DNA from: Acinetobacter venetianus RAG-1 = CIP 110063
GTDB taxonomy: Bacteria; Pseudomonadota; Gammaproteobacteria; Pseudomonadales; Moraxellaceae
DNA: 64,000 nucleotides
Direction of reading: 5' to 3'
Assembly (NCBI RefSeq): GCF_000368585.1
Contig: NZ_KB849559.1
Location: 1 to 64,000 of the forward strand
Within the stretch, counting starts at the first letter, position 1, and the number at the start of each line of letters is the position of its first letter. Below the pieces are notes generated by a model, which made no database searches, was not told where the DNA came from, and worked only from the letters and a program-made list of their open reading frames with translations. The position numbers and the translations under genes were made by a program. Below are positions 21,030 to 29,460 of the stretch, one piece after another.

Positions 21030-22283
21030 GTGAGCTTTGATCTAAGTGTTATTCCCCATAAAAACATTATATTAGCGGTTACAGGTGGTATTGCTGCCTA
21101 TAAAAGTGCCATTTTAGTTCGTCGTCTAAAAGATTATGGTTTTGATGTCCGCGTGGTCATGACACATGGCGCACAAGCTTTTATTACGCCTTTAACTTTC
21201 CAAGCACTTTCTGGAAATCCTGTACATACAGAATTGCTAGATCCTGAAGCTGAAGCGGGAATGGGGCATATTGAATTGGCGCGTTGGGCTGATTTGATTT
21301 TAGTTGCGCCTGCAAGCTGTGACACGATTGCAAAATTTGCCAATGGTTTGGCGGATGATTTATTAAGCACCTTGTATCTTGCGACCAAAGCGCCTGTGTG
21401 GGTTGCACCTGCCATGAATCAGCAAATGTGGGCAGCTAAAGCAACACAACGTAATTTACAAACACTTGTTGAGGATGGTGTGCATGTCATCATGCCTGAT
21501 GCAGGTGAGCAAGCCTGTGGTGATGTGGGTTTAGGCCGTATGCCTGAACCTGAAGATATTGCGCGTCAAGTGGCTGCTTATTTCCACAAAGCACAACGTG
21601 CGATTGCAGAGAAATTTGGTTTGTTAGCGGGTAAACGTGTGACCATTACGGCTGGTCCAACGCGTGAAGCAATTGACCCTGTTCGATATATTTCTAATCA
21701 CAGTACAGGGAAAATGGGTTTTTCTTTGGCAGCAGCATGTTATGCCGCGGGTGCAAAAGTCACTTTAGTTGCTGGGCCTGTGAGTTTGGATACTCCAAAT
21801 GGTGTAGAACGAATCAATGTGAAGTCTGCAATGCAAATGCTTGATGTGAGTATGGATCAACTCAAACAAGGTTGTGACATCTTCATTGCGACAGCTGCTG
21901 TAGCAGATTATCGTGTTGCCGAAGTAGCTGAGCATAAAATCAAAAAAGCAGGTGATGAGCTTGCAGTTTCATTGGTGAAGAATCCAGATATTGTCGCAAC
22001 GATTGCGCAACAGCAAGAACGTCCATTCATGGTGGGTTTTGCTGCTGAAACACAAAATGTTGAGCAATATGCTGCTGGAAAACTGGTTGCCAAGAAACTC
22101 GATATGATTGCTTGCAATGACGTGTCTCGCCCAGATATCGGTTTTGCATCTGATGAAAATGCGATGACTGTATTTTTTGCGCAGTCTTACCATATGGAAA
22201 AGCGTGAGTTAGAAAAAGCATCGAAACAAGAGATTTCACAACAACTGGTTGAAGCAATTCATGATGCTTTGCTGCAAAAATAA
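21030..22283 (+). CDS. coaBC: Phosphopantothenoylcysteine decarboxylase/phosphopantothenate-cysteine ligase
   Basis: A 417-residue bifunctional CoaBC of coenzyme A synthesis. The N-terminal flavodoxin-like decarboxylase (CoaC) shows VTGGIAAYK, PASCDTIAKFANGLADDLL and the PAMNQQMW segment. The C-terminal ligase (CoaB) shows TAGPTREAIDPVRYISNHSTGKMG and VKNPDIVATI. The start is GTG at 21030, with GAAAGGT about ten bases upstream. Length matches E. coli Dfp (406). It is divergent from radC and has its own terminator. Confidence 0.96.
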   Translation: MSFDLSVIPHKNIILAVTGGIAAYKSAILVRRLKDYGFDVRVVMTHGAQAFITPLTFQALSGNPVHTELLDPEAEAGMGHIELARWADLILVAPASCDTIAKFANGLADDLLSTLYLATKAPVWVAPAMNQQMWAAKATQRNLQTLVEDGVHVIMPDAGEQACGDVGLGRMPEPEDIARQVAAYFHKAQRAIAEKFGLLAGKRVTITAGPTREAIDPVRYISNHSTGKMGFSLAAACYAAGAKVTLVAGPVSLDTPNGVERINVKSAMQMLDVSMDQLKQGCDIFIATAAVADYRVAEVAEHKIKKAGDELAVSLVKNPDIVATIAQQQERPFMVGFAAETQNVEQYAAGKLVAKKLDMIACNDVSRPDIGFASDENAMTVFFAQSYHMEKRELEKASKQEISQQLVEAIHDALLQK

Positions 22284-22301
22284 TTAAATCGTTCTTTTAT
22301 C

Positions 22302-22329
22302 AAAATGCAACGAAATCGTTGCATTTTTT
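22302..22329 (+). terminator. Terminator after coaBC
   Basis: AAAATGCAACG and CGTTGCATTTT pair around a short AAAT loop and are followed by T residues, 19 nt after the coaBC stop. Confidence 0.85.
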
Positions 22330-22431
22330 ATGTATGCTCAACGCATAGAGCATTTAAAATTTGAACGTCCATTTGAGTTCAAATCATGATGTTCAATCAA
22401 TCATAGCCACAGTTTTGATAGGGATATCCTA

Positions 22432-22809
22432 ATGATTAAAAAAACTTTAGCCACCGCCGTTATGTTGTCATGTTTTGCATTTAGTAGCACCGTTATGGCT
22501 GCTGGGTTAGAAGATGATATGAAAACTTTAGGTAAAAATTATAAGGCCTTTAATCAGGCAACTAATCCACAAGCTGCGACAGCTGCATTAAATAATATGC
22601 GTAGCGCAGCGGCTCATTCAAAACAATATAAGTTGGCTCCAAATACCACAGATAAAGTCACTAGCTCACCTGCTTTGTTTGAACAAATTATTGTTGAGAT
22701 TGATAAAGCGAAAGTACTTGTTCAAGCTGGCAAGTTAGATGAGGCGAAAAAACAAGCCAAAAAAATTGCTGAACTACGTGATCAAGGACATAAACATTAC
22801 ATGCATTAA
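22432..22809 (+). CDS. Cytochrome b562 family periplasmic protein
   Basis: A 125-residue exported four-helix-bundle protein of the cytochrome b562 family. The signal peptide (1-23) ends VMA; in the mature chain Met7 (DDMKTLGKNY) matches the E. coli heme-ligand position, and the other ligand is probably His120 of the precursor in DQGHKHY near the C-terminus. No CxxCH is present, so heme would be non-covalent. It is a single-gene unit with its own terminator. The physiological partner is unknown. Alternative: a heme-less relative, as some family members have lost the ligands. Confidence 0.88.
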   Translation: MIKKTLATAVMLSCFAFSSTVMAAGLEDDMKTLGKNYKAFNQATNPQAATAALNNMRSAAAHSKQYKLAPNTTDKVTSSPALFEQIIVEIDKAKVLVQAGKLDEAKKQAKKIAELRDQGHKHYMH

Positions 22810-22837
22810 TTGATGGAGAGTCGATGCTCTCAATCAT

Positions 22838-22869
22838 GAAGCTGTACTCAAAAGAGTGCAGCTTTTTTT
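22838..22869 (+). terminator. Terminator after cytochrome b562 gene
   Basis: GAAGCTGTACTC pairs with GAGTGCAGCTT (one wobble) around AAAA, followed by seven T residues. Confidence 0.85.
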
Positions 22870-22975
22870 ATTGGTTTAATACCGCGAAAATCAAAATGTA
22901 GACTCAGCATGATTCGGATTTTCACTGAATTCTAAAGTTGATACAGTAAAATAAGAAATAATGAGAGGTGGTGAA

Positions 22976-23818
22976 ATGTCCTCGCAACAACACTACGAGC
23001 GTATTGCTCAAGCAATTGACTATATTCAACAGAATTTTCAACAGCAACCGCAGTTAGACGATGTGGCAGCTTATGTGCATCTGAGTCCAGCACATTTTCA
23101 AAGGCTATTTACTGAATGGGTCGGCACGAGTCCGAAAAAGTTTTTGCAATATATCAGTATTGAATATGCCAAGAAGATTCTAAAACAGGATACAACTAGT
23201 ATCTTGGATGCAACATTTGAGACAGGGCTTTCAAGCACCAGTCGATTACATGATTTATTTATTCAAATTGAAGGCATGACGCCTGCTGAATATAAAAATG
23301 GCGGGCAAAACTTAACTATTCATTATCATTTTGCAGAAACCTTGTTTGGGCAAGTTCTGATTGCCTCTACGGATAAAGGGATTTGTGCACTGACATTTGT
23401 AGATCGAGCAAGTGAAGCATTAGCACAGTTAAAAGCTCAATTTCCTCAAGCGGCTTTTAATGAGCAAACTGATTATTTTCAGCAAAATGCGCTTGCGCTG
23501 TTTCAAAAAGATCAAGATCAATTTGCTGAAATTAAACTGCATTTAAAAGGTACGCCGTTTCAACTCAAGGTCTGGCAGAGCTTACTCAAAATTCCTATGG
23601 GGCAACTTTCGACCTATGGTGAGTTAGCACATGCAATTGATCATCCAAAAGCAGCGCGTGCAGTAGGCACGGCAATTGGACGTAATCCTGTGGCATTTTT
23701 GATTCCCTGTCATCGTGTGATTCAGTCTACGGGTGTATTTGGAGGATATGAATGGGGAACAACACGTAAGACCGCATTAATCGGTTGGGAAGGGGTTCAG
23801 GCACATGCCACAATTTGA
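22976..23818 (+). CDS. AraC-type regulator fused to O6-methylguanine-DNA methyltransferase (Ada without N-terminal domain)
   Basis: A 280-residue fusion. Residues about 5-108 are an AraC-type double HTH (YIQQNFQQQPQLDDVAAYVHLS..HFQRLFTEWVGTSPKKFLQYI) and about 115-275 a DNA alkyl-acceptor domain with active site IPCHRVIQ (Cys245) plus the KAARAVGTAIGRNPV helix. This is Ada lacking its N-terminal zinc/phosphotriester domain. ATG 22976 is chosen because GAGAGGT sits six bases upstream. It is the first gene of a four-gene unit in which every junction overlaps or nearly abuts; it likely both repairs O6-alkylguanine and regulates the operon, but how it would sense damage without the Ada N-domain is unclear. 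Confidence 0.92.
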   Translation: MSSQQHYERIAQAIDYIQQNFQQQPQLDDVAAYVHLSPAHFQRLFTEWVGTSPKKFLQYISIEYAKKILKQDTTSILDATFETGLSSTSRLHDLFIQIEGMTPAEYKNGGQNLTIHYHFAETLFGQVLIASTDKGICALTFVDRASEALAQLKAQFPQAAFNEQTDYFQQNALALFQKDQDQFAEIKLHLKGTPFQLKVWQSLLKIPMGQLSTYGELAHAIDHPKAARAVGTAIGRNPVAFLIPCHRVIQSTGVFGGYEWGTTRKTALIGWEGVQAHATI

Positions 23819-24542
23819 ATCTGCTCAGATCGAAAGTGTGATTGAAAAAATTAGGACTGCTGATTGGAGTCAGATCAGTGATCAACTACATCAGCACGGT
23901 TTTGCAACGATTCAAAATGTACTTTCAGCACAACAATGCCAAACACTTCGAAATGCGTATGTAGATGAATCGTTATATCGTAAAACTGTCAATATGCAGC
24001 GTTATCGATTTGGCTTAGGTGAGTACAAATATTTTAATTATCCTTTGCCAGATTTAATCCAACAGATCCGAAGTGAAATTTATTCTTTTTTAGTTCCTGT
24101 CGCAAATGCGTGGTTTGATGTCCTCGGTTTAGGTGATCCATTTCCAAAAGCACATGAAGAGTTGTTGAAACAATGTCAGCAACATCAACAAACCAAAGCA
24201 ACGGCACTGATATTGAAATATCAGCAAGAGGGTTTTAATACCTTACATCAAGATATTTATGGTGATGTGTATTTCCCACTGCAATTGGTGATTGTTTTAA
24301 ATCAGCAAAATGAGGATTTCATTGGTGGTGAGTTTGTAATAACGCAGCAAAATCCTCGTGCTCAGTCTAAAGCAATGGTGTTACAACCCAATCAAGGTGA
24401 CATTCTGATTTTCACCACGCAGTTTAAACCTGAACAAGGAACTCGTGGTTATCATCGTGTGAATATGAAGCATGGTGTCAGCACTGTTTTGCAAGGCGAG
24501 CGTTATAGTTTGGGGATTATTTTTCATGATGCTGTGAGTTAG
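23805..24542 (+). CDS. 2-oxoglutarate/Fe(II)-dependent oxygenase
   Basis: A 245-residue Fe(II)/2OG dioxygenase with prolyl-4-hydroxylase-like layout. Iron ligands are visible as HxD (His148, Asp150) and His217 in RGYHRVNMKHG, and Arg233 (GERYSLGIIFHD) likely holds 2-oxoglutarate; GGEFVIT precedes the distal His as in P4H domains. It is not an AlkB in sequence. It overlaps the preceding gene by 14 bases and sits between an alkyl-transferase and AlkB, so a role in nucleic-acid or alkylation damage is inferred from context only. Homologues annotated 2OG-Fe(II) oxygenase occur beside ada/alkB in other bacteria. Confidence 0.9.
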   Translation: MPQFESAQIESVIEKIRTADWSQISDQLHQHGFATIQNVLSAQQCQTLRNAYVDESLYRKTVNMQRYRFGLGEYKYFNYPLPDLIQQIRSEIYSFLVPVANAWFDVLGLGDPFPKAHEELLKQCQQHQQTKATALILKYQQEGFNTLHQDIYGDVYFPLQLVIVLNQQNEDFIGGEFVITQQNPRAQSKAMVLQPNQGDILIFTTQFKPEQGTRGYHRVNMKHGVSTVLQGERYSLGIIFHDAVS

Positions 24543-24546
24543 TGTG

Positions 24547-24792
24547 ATGTGGCAGCATATTGATATAGAGCAGAGCGATTTACGACAGAAACTAAAACGC
24601 GGTGAAATTCGTTTTGCTGGAAATCGTCAATTGAAAATCTATGGCACTTTGACTTGTCATTCGGGTAAGCGCATGATGAAAACGAACCGTGTCTTTTTTA
24701 CAGATGAAAGTGAAGCTTTAATGCAAGGTTATCGACCTTGCGGGCATTGTATGAAAACAGCATATAAGAAATGGAAAAATGCAATTATTTGA
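24547..24792 (+). CDS. Stand-alone Ada-type metal-binding domain protein
   Basis: An 81-residue protein that is little more than the Ada metal-binding domain: GNRQLKIYGTLTCHSGKRM, then NRVFFTDESEALMQGYRPCGHC. The last part closely follows the NVSFY..SEALAAGFRPCKRC region of Ada. Three of the four Ada cysteines are kept (Cys37 in LTCHS; RPC and HC); the position of Ada Cys42 is not a cysteine. A start at GTG 24544 is possible but the ATG at 24547 is likelier. It begins five bases after the oxygenase stop and overlaps alkB by 14 bases. It may supply the domain missing from the AraC-Ogt fusion, or may be a simple DNA-binding zinc module. Confidence 0.82.
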   Translation: MWQHIDIEQSDLRQKLKRGEIRFAGNRQLKIYGTLTCHSGKRMMKTNRVFFTDESEALMQGYRPCGHCMKTAYKKWKNAII

Positions 24793-25387
24793 TATTGAAG
24801 CAGACTCAAAGCAAAACCATTTACCTTATGACGGTACAGTAAATTACTACGGTAAAGTCGTCTCATCCCAGCAAGCTGATCATTACTTTGATGTATTGTT
24901 ACGCAGTATTGAATGGGAAAATGATCAAGCAGTCATTTTTGGTCGTCAAATCATCACGAAAAGAAAGGTCGCATGGTACGGTGATCGTGGCTATGAATAC
25001 ACCTATTCGAATGTAAATAAATATGCTTTAGCTTGGACGGACGCATTAATAGAACTTAAAGCTTTAGTTGAACAATTGTCAGGTGAAACATTTAATTCAT
25101 GTCTTCTCAATCTCTACCATACAGGTGAGGAGGGGATGGCTTGGCATAGTGATGGGGAAATTGATCTTAAGAAAAATGGCGCAATCGCTTCGCTAAGCTT
25201 TGGGGCAGAAAGAAAATTTGCATTTAAACATAAGCAAACCAAAGAAAAAGTTGAACTGTATTTGGAACACGGCAGCTTACTGGTGATGAAAGACACAACC
25301 CAAAGTTATTGGTTACATCGCTTGCCGCCTACCAAGAAAGTCAGCACTGCACGCATTAACTTAACGTTTAGAACCATTGTTGAATGA
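24779..25387 (+). CDS. alkB: AlkB-family alpha-ketoglutarate-dependent dioxygenase
   Basis: A 202-residue AlkB/ALKBH2-like enzyme that oxidatively removes N1-methyladenine and N3-methylcytosine type lesions from nucleic acid. NLYHTGEEGMAWHSDGE gives the HxD iron ligands (His123, Asp125), the distal ligand is His180 (SYWLHRLP), and RINLTFR (Arg192, Arg198) binds 2-oxoglutarate. Its sequence is closer to the ALKBH2/3 type than to E. coli AlkB. It is the last gene of the four-gene alkylation unit, overlapping the previous gene by 14 bases. Confidence 0.94.
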   Translation: MQLFDIEADSKQNHLPYDGTVNYYGKVVSSQQADHYFDVLLRSIEWENDQAVIFGRQIITKRKVAWYGDRGYEYTYSNVNKYALAWTDALIELKALVEQLSGETFNSCLLNLYHTGEEGMAWHSDGEIDLKKNGAIASLSFGAERKFAFKHKQTKEKVELYLEHGSLLVMKDTTQSYWLHRLPPTKKVSTARINLTFRTIVE

Positions 25388-25391
25388 CATA

Positions 25392-25421
25392 AAAAAAGGA
25401 CTGATATTCAGTCCTTTTTTT
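25392..25421. terminator. Bidirectional terminator between alkB and secB
   Basis: AAAAAAAGGACTGA and TTCAGTCCTTTTTTT form a symmetric hairpin between the convergent alkB and secB genes; T tracts lie at both ends. Confidence 0.9.
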
Positions 25422-25440
25422 GCTGCTATCGCAATAACGA

Positions 25441-25899
25441 TTATGCTTGACCTTGCGCATCAGCATCCGCTTGTAAGCGTTGCATATTTGCTTCAAATTC
25501 AGCATCAAAGTTAATTGGTGTAAGCAATAATTGAGGGAAGCTACCCTTAGTCACTAAATCGTTCACCGCTTCACGTAAGAATGGGAACAAGATATTTGGG
25601 CAGTAAGCACCTAAGATGTACGGAAGACGGTCTTCTTCAACGCCATCAACCAAGAAGATACCTGATTGAGTTACATCAACGATGAACGCAGTTTCATTTT
25701 CGTTATTTGCTTGAACCACAACTTTTAAAGACACTTCATAGTGTGTTGGATCAATTTTTTCCGCCGCAGAAGATAAATTGATATTGAGTTCTGGTTGCCA
25801 TTGTTTAGTAAATACTTGTGCACCTGGAACTTCAAAAGAAATGTCTTTAGTATAAATACGTTCTAACGCGAGTTGTGGTTGAACTTGTTCTTCGCTCAT
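25441..25899 (-). CDS. secB: Protein-export chaperone SecB
   Basis: A 152-residue cytosolic tetrameric chaperone that delivers preproteins to SecA. The segments [34 protein letters not shown] and [37 protein letters not shown] are family signatures. It is encoded downstream of grxC and a rhodanese gene, the standard gammaproteobacterial order, with 27 bases from grxC. Confidence 0.97.
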   Translation of the reverse strand: MSEEQVQPQLALERIYTKDISFEVPGAQVFTKQWQPELNINLSSAAEKIDPTHYEVSLKVVVQANNENETAFIVDVTQSGIFLVDGVEEDRLPYILGAYCPNILFPFLREAVNDLVTKGSFPQLLLTPINFDAEFEANMQRLQADADAQGQA

Positions 25900-25926
25900 T
25901 GTTTTTCCTTAAATCTTGGAGTGTTG

Positions 25927-26187
25927 TTAAGCTAATAATTGGTCGAGTTTACCTTCACGCTCTAAAGCATAAAGTTGATCGAAACCACCGATAAATTGAT
26001 CTTTAATAAAAATTTGAGGCACTGTACGGTGATTGGTACGTTGCATTAACTCAATACGAACTTCTGGTGCTTCATTTGAAAGGTTGATTTCTTTGAAAGC
26101 AACGCCTTTACGCTCAAGTAATTGTTTTGCACGTACACAGTATGGGCAAGACAGTGTTGAATAAATTGTGACGTTTGGAGTTGTCAT
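25927..26187 (-). CDS. grxC: Glutaredoxin 3
   Basis: An 86-residue glutaredoxin with the dithiol active site CPYC (Cys14, Cys17), cis-Pro TVPQIFI and GGFDQL glutathione-binding turn. It reduces protein disulfides and mixed disulfides with glutathione. It lies between the rhodanese gene (11 bases upstream) and secB. Confidence 0.96.
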   Translation of the reverse strand: MTTPNVTIYSTLSCPYCVRAKQLLERKGVAFKEINLSNEAPEVRIELMQRTNHRTVPQIFIKDQFIGGFDQLYALEREGKLDQLLA

Positions 26188-26198
26188 CTTATTGCTCC

Positions 26199-26615
26199 TT
26201 AAGCTTTTGCTTTGCTTTTAACGAGGGGTAAGCCTTGTGCTTTCCAGTTGCTGATGCCGCCGTCTAAACGATAACTATCGCTATGACCGACTTTCTGCAA
26301 TGCTGAACCAGCAACTTGCCCTAAGTTACAAATAAAGACCAATGGACGATCACTTGCTTTTAATTCATCAATATGACTTGTGATTTGGCTATATGGAATG
26401 TTGCGGCTGCCACTGATGTGACCATCGCGGAAATCTTTTCCATCACGTAGATCGATCAACATTGCATTTTTTGCTTTGACCAAAATACCTAGAGATTGCG
26501 GCGAGATTTTACGACCATTGCGTTGCCCTTCTAAAATAAAGAACAACACGATTAATACGGCAAGCGTACCAAATAAGAAGGGGTGATTCCCCATAAACTC
26601 TAACCAGCGTTCCAC
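26199..26615 (-). CDS. Membrane-anchored rhodanese-like protein
   Basis: A 138-residue protein with one N-terminal transmembrane helix (about 11-29) and a rhodanese domain (about 40-132). The active-site loop is FICNLGQVAGSA with Cys96. It is the YibN-type protein that commonly precedes grxC-secB. It starts the rhodanese-grxC-secB unit. Confidence 0.92.
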   Translation of the reverse strand: MERWLEFMGNHPFLFGTLAVLIVLFFILEGQRNGRKISPQSLGILVKAKNAMLIDLRDGKDFRDGHISGSRNIPYSQITSHIDELKASDRPLVFICNLGQVAGSALQKVGHSDSYRLDGGISNWKAQGLPLVKSKAKA

Positions 26616-26709
26616 AAGTCACCTAAAGTTAAAATCAAAATTGATCCTGAGTATAACTTATCTCAATGGTGATCAAAAATGTTAGTTCAAGGGTGAAGCA
26701 TCAAGAAAG

Positions 26710-27768
26710 TTAACTTTTTTGTTGAGCTTCTTGAATTTCATCAATAAGACGTAAATAACTGTCTAAACGACGCGGTAAAATTTCACCAGCATCAACCGCT
26801 TGTTTCAACGCACAATTTTTTTCATGAGTATGGGTGCAGTTACGGTACTGACATAGTCCAAGATGTGCTTCAATCTCAGGAAAACCTGTACGTACCTTTT
26901 CTAAACTAAGATGCCAGAGTCCAAATTCACGGATTCCGGGTGAATCGATCAATGCACCGTTTGTTCCAAATTTAATCAAACGTGTTGAAGTCGTGGTATG
27001 TTGCCCAAGTGCAGAGTTCTCTGAAATGACATTGGTTTTCTGTGCTGCATCAGGAACGATGGTATTGATCAGCGAGCTTTTGCCTACGCCTGACTGCCCA
27101 ACGAAAGCAACGGTTTCATTATCCAAGCGTGCTGCGAGTGCAGACAAATCACCGCGTGAATGACAAACCAAAGTTTCATAACCCAATGCTTCATATTCAC
27201 TGAGTAAGGTCAGAATCGGGTCATTTTCAGTGAGCAAGTCTGATTTATTCAACACCAGTAGGGCTGGAATATTTGCGTCAGCACATGCAACGAGATAGCG
27301 ATCAATCAATGTCGGTGCAGGTTCTGGTAAGGGTGCAAATACAATCACGATCAGACTGATGTTTGCGGCAACTGGTTTAACTTTATGATAACGGTCTGGA
27401 CGAGTCAGCAATGACTTTCGTGGATAGATTGCGGTAATGATACCCAGACCTGTATTCGGATCAGCTTGCCATTTTACTCGATCACCTGTGACCAATAATT
27501 CTAAGTTAGTGCGGGTGTGACAGCGCCAAACACTGTCTAATTCAATCGGTTTCCAGAACGGTTCTGGTTCACCATCAGCAACTTGTGGTTTTTCGGGGTG
27601 TTGTTCAGGCACAGATAAAGCTTGTACTTCGAGTTGACGACCATAATGTTGAACAACCAGTCCATCCAAATCCTGCGATGTATCAATGTCGTCTTGACGC
27701 GATTTATGCTGTTTTTCAATACGACGTTGCTGCTGTTCGGTTAAACGACGCTTACGAATTAAAGCCAT
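26710..27768 (-). CDS. rsgA: Ribosome small-subunit-dependent GTPase A
   Basis: A 352-residue circularly permuted GTPase that acts late in 30S maturation. The OB-fold lies about 80-150, then G4 NKSD comes before G1 GQSGVGKSSL and G3 DSPGIREF, the order typical of RsgA. The C-terminal zinc site is CQYRNCTHTHEKNC. Basic N-terminal extension RKRRLTEQQQRRIEKQ is usual. It is divergent from orn, the common arrangement in gammaproteobacteria. Confidence 0.97.
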   Translation of the reverse strand: MALIRKRRLTEQQQRRIEKQHKSRQDDIDTSQDLDGLVVQHYGRQLEVQALSVPEQHPEKPQVADGEPEPFWKPIELDSVWRCHTRTNLELLVTGDRVKWQADPNTGLGIITAIYPRKSLLTRPDRYHKVKPVAANISLIVIVFAPLPEPAPTLIDRYLVACADANIPALLVLNKSDLLTENDPILTLLSEYEALGYETLVCHSRGDLSALAARLDNETVAFVGQSGVGKSSLINTIVPDAAQKTNVISENSALGQHTTTSTRLIKFGTNGALIDSPGIREFGLWHLSLEKVRTGFPEIEAHLGLCQYRNCTHTHEKNCALKQAVDAGEILPRRLDSYLRLIDEIQEAQQKS

Positions 27769-27892
27769 TCATATCCCAAAAAATCCACACTTTGAAGACC
27801 GCAAAAATAGCACGAAGCCGCTATAGAATTACAGCCAAGATGTAATTAATTTGCTACTATTGATGTTTTTAAGCACTTTAGAATCGCTATTT

Positions 27893-28456
27893 ATGAGCAG
27901 CACCCCAGATACACGATTAATTTGGATCGACCTAGAAATGACAGGTCTTGATACCGATAATGACAAAATTATTGAAATTGCAACAATTATTACAGATGAC
28001 AATCTTAATATTTTAGCTGAAGGTCCTGTTCTTGCTGTTCATCAATCAGATTTGATTCTAAACGCAATGGATGAGTGGAATACCAAGCAACATGGTCAAT
28101 CTGGTCTGATTGAGCGTGTACGTCGTAGTAAGTTATCTTCACAAGATGCAGAGCAGCAAACGCTTGAGTTCTTAAAAAAATGGGTCAATCCAAAATCATC
28201 ACCAATGTGTGGTAACTCGATTTGCCAAGATCGCCGTTTCTTACATCGTTTAATGCCTGAGTTGGAACAATTTTTCCATTACCGTAATTTAGATGTGTCT
28301 TCTGTAAAAGAGTTAGCAAAACGCTGGAGACCAGAAATTATGAGTGGTCTGAAGAAAAATGCCTCGCATTTGGCGATGGATGATATTCGTGATTCGATTG
28401 CAGAGTTAAAATATTATCGTGAATATTTCTTTATTATGAATCACGACAAAAACTAA
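27893..28456 (+). CDS. orn: Oligoribonuclease
   Basis: A 187-residue DEDDh 3'-5' exonuclease that degrades nanoRNAs, including pGpG from c-di-GMP turnover. [10 protein letters not shown] carries the first acidic pair, and [19 protein letters not shown] the late His/Asp. An in-frame ATG at 27851 would add 14 residues; ATG 27893 gives [18 protein letters not shown] as in relatives. Divergent from rsgA. The EAL-domain protein at 47875 could feed pGpG to it. Confidence 0.96.
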   Translation: MSSTPDTRLIWIDLEMTGLDTDNDKIIEIATIITDDNLNILAEGPVLAVHQSDLILNAMDEWNTKQHGQSGLIERVRRSKLSSQDAEQQTLEFLKKWVNPKSSPMCGNSICQDRRFLHRLMPELEQFFHYRNLDVSSVKELAKRWRPEIMSGLKKNASHLAMDDIRDSIAELKYYREYFFIMNHDKN

Positions 28457-28482
28457 TCGAGCAAGTTAATTGTTTGATAATT

Positions 28483-28506
28483 AAAGGAGCGGATGCTCCT
28501 TTTTTA
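28483..28506 (+). terminator. Terminator after orn
   Basis: AAAGGAGC/GCTCCTTT stem with GGAT loop and a T run, 26 nt after the orn stop. Confidence 0.88.
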
Positions 28507-28588
28507 TTGAATGTAAAAAAATATTGGGCTTGGTTAAAAAATCGCTTAAACTCAGCGTTTTATTGCGAAATATAAAAAGAGAGCATAC

Positions 28589-29323
28589 ATGCAAAGTAAT
28601 AATCCAATTTTAACTCGGGTAGAAACCTATAGTGATTTAGCTGAACCAATGACGATCCAAGGGGCGATTCAAAAATCCGTCCTTTTAACCGTGATTGCTG
28701 CGGGTCTAGGCATCGCATTATTTTTCTATTGTGCGATGACGGCAAATCTTTCGATTGCTTATGCCGCTGCAATCGTTGGCGCAATTGGTAGTTTTGTTCT
28801 GGCTTTAATTACCACTTTTAAATCAAATACTGCACCTGCTTTAGCGATTCCTTATGCTTTATTTGAAGGTGCATTTTTAGGTGGCATTTCCTTTATTTTC
28901 CAATTGAAGTTTCCTGGTGTGCCATTACAAGCATTACTGGCAACTTTTATTACGACATTGGTGTTATTTGGTTTATATAAATTCCAAGTGATTCGTGCGA
29001 CAGAGAAATTTAAATCGATTGTGATCTCTGCGACATTGGCGATTGCTTTGGTGTTTGTGGTGCAAATTATTTTACGTTTAGCTTTTGGCTCAACTATTCC
29101 TTACATTTTTGAAAGTAACTGGTTGGGTATCGGCTTTGCTGCTTTTGTTGCGGTAATCGCTTCATTAAATCTGATCTTAGACTTTGATTTGATTGAAAGT
29201 GCTGCTGCACAACGTGCACCAAAATCATTTGAATGGTTATGTGGTATCGCATTACTCGCAACTTTAGTTTGGATGTATTACTCATTCATGCGCTTGTTGA
29301 GTCTGATCCAAGGTGATGACTAA
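28589..29323 (+). CDS. Bax inhibitor-1 / YccA family membrane protein
   Basis: A 244-residue polytopic inner membrane protein with about seven helices. The segments PYALFEGAFLGGISFIFQ, LNLILDFDLIESAA and FEWLCGIALLATLVWMYYSFMRLL are typical of the BI-1 (TMBIM) family, some of which (YetJ) conduct calcium. It is monocistronic with its own terminator. Confidence 0.92.
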   Translation: MQSNNPILTRVETYSDLAEPMTIQGAIQKSVLLTVIAAGLGIALFFYCAMTANLSIAYAAAIVGAIGSFVLALITTFKSNTAPALAIPYALFEGAFLGGISFIFQLKFPGVPLQALLATFITTLVLFGLYKFQVIRATEKFKSIVISATLAIALVFVVQIILRLAFGSTIPYIFESNWLGIGFAAFVAVIASLNLILDFDLIESAAAQRAPKSFEWLCGIALLATLVWMYYSFMRLLSLIQGDD

Positions 29324-29339
29324 GCTTTTGCTTAAAAAT

Positions 29340-29371
29340 AAAATCGTCTTCATCTGAAGGCGATTTTTTTA
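29340..29371 (+). terminator. Terminator after BI-1 family gene
   Basis: AAAATCGTCTTC/GAAGGCGATTTT stem (one wobble) with seven T residues. Confidence 0.88.
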
Positions 29372-29460
29372 TGCAAGATTGTAAAAAAGATGGATTATGC
29401 AATTCCGAAATTGCTGGAATATTGGCATGATGTGGTGAAAATTTTTCGAGTGAGAATAAG

